Below are positions 12,771 through 18,408 of a stretch of DNA of 18,408 bases, piece after piece. The first letter of the stretch is position 1. Each line of letters opens with the position of its first letter. The notes under the pieces are model-generated. The model was not told the origin of the DNA and searched no databases. It saw only the letters and a list, made by a program, of their open reading frames with translations. Source of the DNA: an uncultured cyanobacterium (lineage in GTDB: Bacteria; Cyanobacteriota; Cyanobacteriia; PCC-6307; Cyanobiaceae); assembly GCA_903934745.1 (NCBI GenBank), contig CAIZOZ010000105.1, forward strand, positions 1 through 18,408, written 5' to 3'. The position numbers were made by a program, and so were the translations under genes.

Positions 12771-14507
12771 ATGGACCGTTTGCGGAAGATGTTTGCTTTG
12801 GTCGCTGATGACAACGGCGCCACCACCACTGCCGCCAGGATCCAGCAACACATTCTGGGCAGCGGCATCCAGCTTGATGATTTCCGTTTGCGCACCACCA
12901 TGGAGCGCCTGCGGGCCCTAGGAGAAAGTCCGATCAGTTTTGAAGCGTTCGTGGCTTTGGTGAGCGACGAACTGATGATGGTCAACCGGACCTTTAACCG
13001 CGAATTGGTGATCCCCGACTGGCAGGAGTTCTGCTACGACATTGAATCGGTGTTTAACCGCATCGCCGACGACTGCAGTGGTCACAACGCCAACTACATC
13101 CCGATCCTGCGGGATGCCGATCCCAACAAGTGGGGAGTAGCCCTCTGCTCCGTCGATGGCCAACGCCTGGAAATTGGTGATGTGGATGTCTATCATTCGA
13201 TTCAATCAGTATCGAAACCGATCACCTATGCCTTCGCCATCGAAGAGGAAGGCACCGATTTTGTGCATCAATTTGTAGGTGTTGAACCATCGGGACGCCC
13301 CTTCAACTCCCTCGAGCTGTTGCCAGACTCGCGGCCGTTCAACCCCTGTGTCAACGCCGGCGCGATCATGACGGCCGGCGTGGTGGCCTCCAGCCGAACT
13401 GAGCAGAGCGCCCGCGAGATCACCGAAGAGATCATCAAGCTCTGGGCTGCCTTGAGCGGTGATCTGGCACCCGTGCGCTTCAGCGAGGAAACCATGCTCT
13501 CGGAGCGAGAGACGGCCGACAACAACTTCGCGATCGCCTACCTGCTCAAGGGTGGCAGGGGCCTGCCCCGCGGCGTGGATCTGCACAAGATGCTCGATCT
13601 TTATCTTTCCTGTTGCAGCATCGAGATGACCGCCTCCCTGCTCTCGGTGGCTGCAGCCACCCTGGCCAACGGCGGTGTTTGCCCGATCACCGGCCAGCAG
13701 GCACTCTCGACCGAGGTCGTGAAGAAAACGCTCTCGGTGATGCAGGCCGCCGGCATGTACGACAACGCCGGCGTGTTTACGCTTGAAGTCGGCCTACCGG
13801 CTAAATCAGGCGTGGCCGGGGCGGTGCTGACCGTGGTACCCAACCTGATGGGATTCGCCACCTTCTCGCCACGGCTTGATTCCTACGGCAACTCGGTGCG
13901 GGGCGTGGCGTTCTGCCGGCAACTGGTGGAGCTGTTCACCTTCCACATCTACGACAGTCTCTCGGGGGGACGTACGGGCTGCAAACGGGATCCACGCGCT
14001 TCTCAGCACAATCGCAAACAACGGGATCTCAGCGAACTGCGCTGGGCCGTTTCCCATGGCGATCGTTATGCCCTCAAAGTCCGCGACCTGGTGCTCGAAT
14101 GCATGATCGCCATCACCCTGGCGGACGGCAAAATCGAGGAGCCCGAGATTGCCATCATCGCCGAAACCTATACCGAAATCATGGGACACCAACCCCCACA
14201 GGGGGAACTGCAGGCGATGGCCGAGAGCCACCAAAGCGAGCTTGAAGCCGGCGGCAGCTCCAGGCCGTTCGAGCAATTGCTACAACACCTCAGCTTTGAA
14301 CAGGTGCTGCTCGATGATAACGTCCGCGAACTGATCCTCGAAGCGGCCTTCCGCGTGGCCTGCGCCGACGGCATCATCGAGCTCGAAGAAGATCATCAGC
14401 TGCGCGGTATCGCCAACGCTCTCGGCATCAGCGAAGGCGTGCTGGAACTGGAGATCGCCCGCTTCCAGCGTCAACACCCCTCACGGGGCGCTGCCGCCAC
14501 CGACTGA
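12771..14507 (+). CDS. glsA: Glutaminase, eukaryote-like long form with C-terminal TerB-like domain
   Basis: This enzyme hydrolyses L-glutamine to glutamate and ammonia. The 578-residue protein has three parts. Residues 1-75 match the helical EF-hand-like N-domain of animal glutaminases, ending at FNRELVIPDW. Residues about 85-400 are the serine-dependent glutaminase domain: NANYIP with Tyr109, QSVSKP with catalytic Ser146 and Lys149, FNPCVNAGAI with Asn195, SERETADNNFAI, YLSCCSIEM, ANGGVCPITG and GLPAKSGVAGAV. Residues about 425-570 form a TerB-like all-helical domain with paired LADGKIEEPE and CADGIIELEE motifs; animal enzymes have ankyrin repeats there. The ATG at 12771 was preferred to the TTG two codons upstream. 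The gene converges with gyrA, leaving 71 bp. Confidence 0.93.
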   Translation: MDRLRKMFALVADDNGATTTAARIQQHILGSGIQLDDFRLRTTMERLRALGESPISFEAFVALVSDELMMVNRTFNRELVIPDWQEFCYDIESVFNRIADDCSGHNANYIPILRDADPNKWGVALCSVDGQRLEIGDVDVYHSIQSVSKPITYAFAIEEEGTDFVHQFVGVEPSGRPFNSLELLPDSRPFNPCVNAGAIMTAGVVASSRTEQSAREITEEIIKLWAALSGDLAPVRFSEETMLSERETADNNFAIAYLLKGGRGLPRGVDLHKMLDLYLSCCSIEMTASLLSVAAATLANGGVCPITGQQALSTEVVKKTLSVMQAAGMYDNAGVFTLEVGLPAKSGVAGAVLTVVPNLMGFATFSPRLDSYGNSVRGVAFCRQLVELFTFHIYDSLSGGRTGCKRDPRASQHNRKQRDLSELRWAVSHGDRYALKVRDLVLECMIAITLADGKIEEPEIAIIAETYTEIMGHQPPQGELQAMAESHQSELEAGGSSRPFEQLLQHLSFEQVLLDDNVRELILEAAFRVACADGIIELEEDHQLRGIANALGISEGVLELEIARFQRQHPSRGAAATD

Positions 14508-14562
14508 GCCGCAAGACGAACATCAGCCTCAGGGGTGAATGGGATCTTCAGCCCTGCCAGGA

Positions 14563-14588
14563 TCTTCAACCAGGGTCTTCAACCAGGG
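14563..14588. repeat. 13-bp tandem repeat across the gyrA stop codon
   Basis: Two exact copies of TCTTCAACCAGGG (14563-14575 and 14576-14588) are followed by a partial copy; a related TCTTCAGCCCTGCCAGG lies just before. The gyrA stop (14579-14581) is inside the second copy. Because 13 is not a multiple of three, copy change here would alter the C-terminus. Confidence 0.85.
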
Positions 14589-17353
14589 TCTTCAGCTTCT
14601 GCCAGGGACTCGTCCTCAGCCCCAGTCTCGTCCTCAGTCGAGCTGGCGCCTTCAGCAGCGCTTTCGGCTGCGGCCGTGATCTCGCCATCGGCCAGGGCCA
14701 GCTCTACAGCCGGGGCCTGCCCAACAGCGACAAGCTCGCCGACAACGGTGGCTTCAGCCTCCTCCTCCTCAGGCGCCGGTGGCACCAGCACCACTTCGGT
14801 GAGCCGATCGCCTGTGTCGAGGCGCTGCAGACGCACGCCGGTGGCCGCCCGGGACTGTTGCGGAATGGCATCGGCCTTCATCCGCACGATCACACCCCGC
14901 TCACTCACCAGCAGCAGCTCTTCACCGGCCCCCAGCACCTTGAGCCCCACCAGCACATCACCCTCGCGGCGGAACTTGATGGCGCGCAGACCCATGCCGG
15001 CCCGCTTCTGCAGCCGGAACTGATCGACCGGCACCCGCTTGCCGAGGCCGCTGGCACTGGCCACCAGCACCCAGGGGCCCTCACTGGCGGCCACAATTTC
15101 GTCGGCGCCTTCGCCGGCTTCGCCTTCCTCCTCGGCCTGCTCGGAACTGGCCACCCGATCGGCGAGCTCCGCCGGCAACACGTCCATGCTCACCAACTGA
15201 TCCGCCTCGCGCAGATTCATGGCACGCACCCCGCGGGCCGTGCGCCCCAGCGGCCGCAGCTCCTCATCGCTGAGGCGGAAGTGGATCGTCATGCCCTTGA
15301 GCGAGCCGATCAGCACACTGTCGCCGGGCAGAGCGAGCCGTACCCAGCGCAGATCATCGCCATCTTCCAACGAGATGGCGATCAAACCATTGGAGCGGAT
15401 GTTGCTGAAGGCCGAAAGGCGGGTGCGTTTCACATAGCCACCGCTGGTGAGCATCACCAGTTGCACGTCATCTTCGAAGGCACTCACCGACAACAGCGAG
15501 GTGATCGCCTCCTCCCGCGGAATCGGCAGCAACTGCACGATCGGCGTGCCCTTGGCCGCCCGGCTGCACATCGGCACCCGATAGGCCGGCAGGGAATAAA
15601 CCACACCGCGGTCGGAGAACAGCAGCAGGGCATCGTGATCGTTGCAGCTGATGAACAACTTCACCGCCTCTTCGCCCTGGCTCTTGGTGCCGGCCTTACC
15701 GCGGGTACCGCGGCTGGTGGCCTCAAACTCATTCACCGGCATCCGCTTCAGATAGCCGTTCTCGGTGAGCATCACCACCGAGCGCTCATTGGCGATCAGA
15801 TCGATGTCTTCGAGGCCGCCTTCGAGATCAAGGATTTCGGTGCGGCGGGGGGAGTCGTAGCGGCTGCGGAGCGTCTGCAGCTCCTCGACGATCAGGCCAA
15901 ACACCCGCTCGCGGTGAGCCAGGATGTCCTTGTAGTCGGTGATTTTGGCCTGGAGATCGTCGTGCTCCAGGCGGATCTTGTCGGCCTCCAGGGCCGTGAG
16001 CCGCCGCAGCTGCATCTGCAGGATGGCGTCGGCCTGAAGATCGCTGAGGCCGAACTGCTCCACCAGCCCCCGCCGGGCCGTCGCTGCATCGGCGGCGGCA
16101 CGGATCAGCACAATGATCGCGTCGAGATTGTCGAGGGCGATCAGCAGACCAAGCAGGATATGGTCGCGCTCTTCGGCCTTGCGTAGCAGATAACGGGTGC
16201 GGCGCTCGATCGTCTCAACCCGGAAATCGAGGAACACCTCCAACATGCGGCGCAGGGTGAGCACAATCGGCTCACCATTCACCAAGGCCAGCATGTAGGC
16301 GCTGAAGTTGCTCTGCAGTGGGGTGAGCTTGAACAGATTATTGAGCACCACCTGGGGATAGGCATCGCGACGCAACTCGATGACAATGCGCATGCCATCG
16401 CGATCGCTTTCGTCGCGGATGTCGGCAATACCTTCAAGTTTCTTGTCGTTCACCATGTCGGCGATCCGCTCGATCAAGGCCGCCTTGTTGGTCTGATAGG
16501 GAAGTTCGGTGATGATCACCGCATCGCGATCGGGCCGTCCCTTCGCTTCGACCGTTTCAATATTGGCCACGCCCCGCATCGTCACCGAACCGCGTCCGGT
16601 GCTGTACATCTCGCGGATGCCGCGTCGGCCGAGAATCTGGCCGCCGGTGGGGAAATCGGGCCCTGGAATGATCGCGGTGAGCAGGCGATCGTCGAGCTCC
16701 GGGTCGGCGATCAAGGCCAGCAGGCCGTCGATCAGCTCGGTGAGGTTGTGGGGGGGGATGTTGGTGGCCATCCCCACGGCAATGCCGGTGGAGCCGTTGA
16801 GCAGCAGCTGCGGAATCCGCGCCGGCATCACGGTGGGCTCCTGTTGGGAACCATCGAAGTTGTCGATGAAATCGACGGTTTCGCTTTCGATGTCCTCCAG
16901 CAGGCTGTCGGTGGTGAGGGCCTGCAGCCGCGATTCGGTGTACCGCATCGCCGCCGGCGGATCGTTATCCACCGAGCCGAAGTTGCCGTGGCCGTCCACC
17001 AAGGGCATGCGCATCGAGAAGTCCTGGGCCATGCGCACCAGGGCGTCGTACACCGCCGTATCGCCGTGGGGGTGGTACTTACCGAGCACTTCACCCACCA
17101 CCCGGGCGCATTTGCGGTAAGGCCGGTCGCTGGTGAGCCCCAGCTCGTACATCGCGTAGAGGATGCGCCGGTGCACCGGCTTGAGGCCATCGCGGGCATC
17201 GGGCAGGGCCCGACCCACGATCACGCTCATCGCATACTCCAGATAGGAGCGCGACATCTCGTTGCGGAGATCGGTCTGGATGATCCGGCCGTCGGATTCA
17301 CCGGGTCCTTTGGGTTCGTTCGAAGAGCCGGTAGGTCCGGTGGGATCCGCCAT
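14579..17353 (-). CDS. gyrA: DNA gyrase subunit A
   Basis: GyrA cuts and rejoins DNA in gyrase, which introduces negative supercoils. The 924-residue protein shows the N-terminal GRALPDARDGLKPVHRRIL (47-65), the quinolone-resistance region KYHPHGDTAVYDALVRMAQ (92-110) with Thr99 at the E. coli Ser83 position and Asp103 at Asp87, and catalytic Tyr138 in AAMRYTE. A coiled-coil region and the six-bladed C-terminal DNA-wrapping domain follow. The GyrA-box position reads RGTRGKAG (548-555), which is the cyanobacterial form rather than QRRGGKG. An acidic insertion (about 735-757) lies between two C-terminal blades, and an acidic tail rich in Glu and Ala (about 860-924) ends the protein. The ATG at 17353 is preferred to one at 17357 in another frame. 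Its 75-bp upstream gap is shared with the divergent DUF39 gene. Confidence 0.97.
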   Translation of the reverse strand: MADPTGPTGSSNEPKGPGESDGRIIQTDLRNEMSRSYLEYAMSVIVGRALPDARDGLKPVHRRILYAMYELGLTSDRPYRKCARVVGEVLGKYHPHGDTAVYDALVRMAQDFSMRMPLVDGHGNFGSVDNDPPAAMRYTESRLQALTTDSLLEDIESETVDFIDNFDGSQQEPTVMPARIPQLLLNGSTGIAVGMATNIPPHNLTELIDGLLALIADPELDDRLLTAIIPGPDFPTGGQILGRRGIREMYSTGRGSVTMRGVANIETVEAKGRPDRDAVIITELPYQTNKAALIERIADMVNDKKLEGIADIRDESDRDGMRIVIELRRDAYPQVVLNNLFKLTPLQSNFSAYMLALVNGEPIVLTLRRMLEVFLDFRVETIERRTRYLLRKAEERDHILLGLLIALDNLDAIIVLIRAAADAATARRGLVEQFGLSDLQADAILQMQLRRLTALEADKIRLEHDDLQAKITDYKDILAHRERVFGLIVEELQTLRSRYDSPRRTEILDLEGGLEDIDLIANERSVVMLTENGYLKRMPVNEFEATSRGTRGKAGTKSQGEEAVKLFISCNDHDALLLFSDRGVVYSLPAYRVPMCSRAAKGTPIVQLLPIPREEAITSLLSVSAFEDDVQLVMLTSGGYVKRTRLSAFSNIRSNGLIAISLEDGDDLRWVRLALPGDSVLIGSLKGMTIHFRLSDEELRPLGRTARGVRAMNLREADQLVSMDVLPAELADRVASSEQAEEEGEAGEGADEIVAASEGPWVLVASASGLGKRVPVDQFRLQKRAGMGLRAIKFRREGDVLVGLKVLGAGEELLLVSERGVIVRMKADAIPQQSRAATGVRLQRLDTGDRLTEVVLVPPAPEEEEAEATVVGELVAVGQAPAVELALADGEITAAAESAAEGASSTEDETGAEDESLAEAEDPG

Positions 17354-17428
17354 GCATGACCGCCATAAGCAAAGTGCAGTCTACCGAAGGCATCCACAGC
17401 CGGCCCGATCGGCCCCAAGCTGGAGTCC
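17354..17428. promoter_or_regulatory. Divergent gyrA/DUF39 promoter region
   Basis: These 75 bp must hold the start signals for both genes unless transcription enters from further out. It contains the imperfect palindrome GGCCCGATCGGCC near 17402-17414. No clear -10/-35 pair stands out. Confidence 0.35.
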
Positions 17429-18408
17429 ATGAAGGACGACACGGGCGATCCCGGAGCCCAGCGCAGCCCGGCGGAACGGCTGCCAGCCCGGAGCGAAGCG
17501 GAGTTGCGGCAGCGGCAGTGCCGCGGACAGTTGCGGGTCAGGGTCGCCGCCGACTTCCGCCAGCTGGTGCGGCAGCAGGGTCTCAGCCAGGCCTACGACC
17601 AGACCGACGTGGTGGTAGCGGCCAATGCCGAATTCACCGATCAGGCCAGCCTGCACCTCAGCCTTGGTGCCACCGACCCTCCGATTCGCCTGCGCGATCC
17701 CCAGCTCGACGGTGTGGCCGCCCTGGCCGGTGGCGCCGGCAGCGATCTGGTGCTGCCGATCGCCGGGGCCCGCGCCGATGGCCAGCGCCACGGCGGCGCC
17801 CAGGTGCTGGCCGCCCTGCTGGCCGGAGCGAGCGTTGAGTTCAGCGCCGCCGGCGAGGTCACGCCGCTGCAGCCCCGTCGCGAACTCCACACCCGCCTCA
17901 GCCTGGAGCAGATCGGCCTGGGACGCCTGCTGCTGCACCGGGCCATCGGCGAGAACGGCCTGGTGGCCGTGAGCAGCGCCGCCGGCCTGATCCGCAGCCC
18001 CTACGGCCCCCTGCTGGGCCCCTGGGCCAACGCCCTCTACACCTGCGGCGGCGCCGACAGCATCGGCCTGGTGATGCCCGGCCTGAGCCTGCTGGGTCCG
18101 GGATCGCCGGTGTTGGTGGGCGGGGCCATCGGTTGGGTGATCGGCAGCGGCAGCGCCCACCAACCCCAGCCCCGCCGCCTGGCCAGCGGCCATGCCCGCT
18201 CGCCGGGGGCTACGGCGGCGGTGAGTGTGGACCTGCAGGAGCTCGATCCCCGCTGGCTGCGGGCGGCCTATTTCGAAGGCCATGGCAGCGCCCTGCTGGT
18301 GGCGATCGCCGCGCCCGTGCCGCTGCTCAATGCCAGCATCGCCATCCAGGCCGCCGCCACGGACGAGGAGCTGGAGGCACCGGTGCTGGACATCTCGATT
18401 CCAAGACG
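17429..18408 (+). CDS. DUF39 / homocysteine-biosynthesis-like protein (partial, C-terminus outside window)
   Basis: The reading frame opens at the ATG at 17429 and is still open after 326 codons at the window end. It resembles COG1900/DUF39, whose archaeal members take part in sulfide-dependent homocysteine formation from aspartate semialdehyde. Family-like blocks are QAYDQTDVVVAANAEFTD (54-71), LGATDPPIRL (79-88), GVAALAGGAGSDLVL (95-109), ANALYTCGGADSIGL (200-214) and LVGGAIGWVIGSGSAHQP (229-246). Only two cysteines are present, Cys31 and Cys206, and the family's CSSG-type cysteine segment reads FTDQASLHL (69-77) here. It may therefore be a divergent paralogue with another role. The N-terminal 45 residues are low-complexity, so a later start is possible. 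It is divergent from gyrA. Confidence 0.72.
   Translation, partial: MKDDTGDPGAQRSPAERLPARSEAELRQRQCRGQLRVRVAADFRQLVRQQGLSQAYDQTDVVVAANAEFTDQASLHLSLGATDPPIRLRDPQLDGVAALAGGAGSDLVLPIAGARADGQRHGGAQVLAALLAGASVEFSAAGEVTPLQPRRELHTRLSLEQIGLGRLLLHRAIGENGLVAVSSAAGLIRSPYGPLLGPWANALYTCGGADSIGLVMPGLSLLGPGSPVLVGGAIGWVIGSGSAHQPQPRRLASGHARSPGATAAVSVDLQELDPRWLRAAYFEGHGSALLVAIAAPVPLLNASIAIQAAATDEELEAPVLDISIPR

Noticed and set aside
14858..16186. Plus-strand open frame of 442 codons opposite gyrA
   Set aside because: This is the antisense shadow of gyrA; its His/Gln-rich translation has no family features.

Overview
The window looks like the chromosome of a high-GC unicellular cyanobacterium of the Synechococcus/Cyanobium type. 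The reasons are a plant-type lycopene cyclase (CrtL), a PAP/fibrillin plastoglobule-type protein, a protein family I know only from cyanobacteria (minus strand, 1377-2354), a cyanobacterial-style GyrA, and at least nine copies of the HIP1 octamer GCGATCGC. No phage, transposase or CRISPR genes are visible. The species assignment is inference.

Layout. Minus strand, 2354 down to 1: a tight three-gene run encoding a conserved cyanobacterial protein, a membrane-anchored FtsH-like protease domain without an AAA module, and LarC (nickel-pincer cofactor maturation), which runs off the window start. Divergent on plus (2480-3328) is an anchored TPR protein whose 3' end overlaps a small secreted protein on minus (3255-3632). 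Plus strand, 3709-7025: exonuclease III, a DUF1611 P-loop protein, and an ornithine/alanine-racemase-like PLP enzyme coupled to it by a TTGA overlap. Minus strand, 7050-9054: a fibrillin and CrtL. An AT-richer stretch (about 9155-9870) holds a decayed UPF0114/YqhA membrane-protein gene. Minus strand, 9874-11994: a D-amino-acid oxidase homologue and a bestrophin-family channel. A 776-bp AT-richer intergenic region follows. Then come a long eukaryote-like glutaminase fused to a TerB-like domain (plus), gyrA (minus, convergent), and a partial DUF39 (homocysteine-biosynthesis-like) gene on plus running off the end.

Themes. Several genes bear on amino-acid or hydroxy-acid stereochemistry and glutamate: DUF1611 (one characterised member acts on D-glutamate), the PLP racemase, the D-amino-acid oxidase, glutaminase, and LarC (lactate racemase cofactor). 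Only DUF1611 plus racemase form a clear operon; a wider pathway is inference. A second theme is an unusual density of short direct tandem repeats (10-18 bp) at gene ends, linkers and promoters, mostly in-frame when inside genes. The most striking is five 18-bp copies at the protease/larC junction, each carrying an in-frame ATG.
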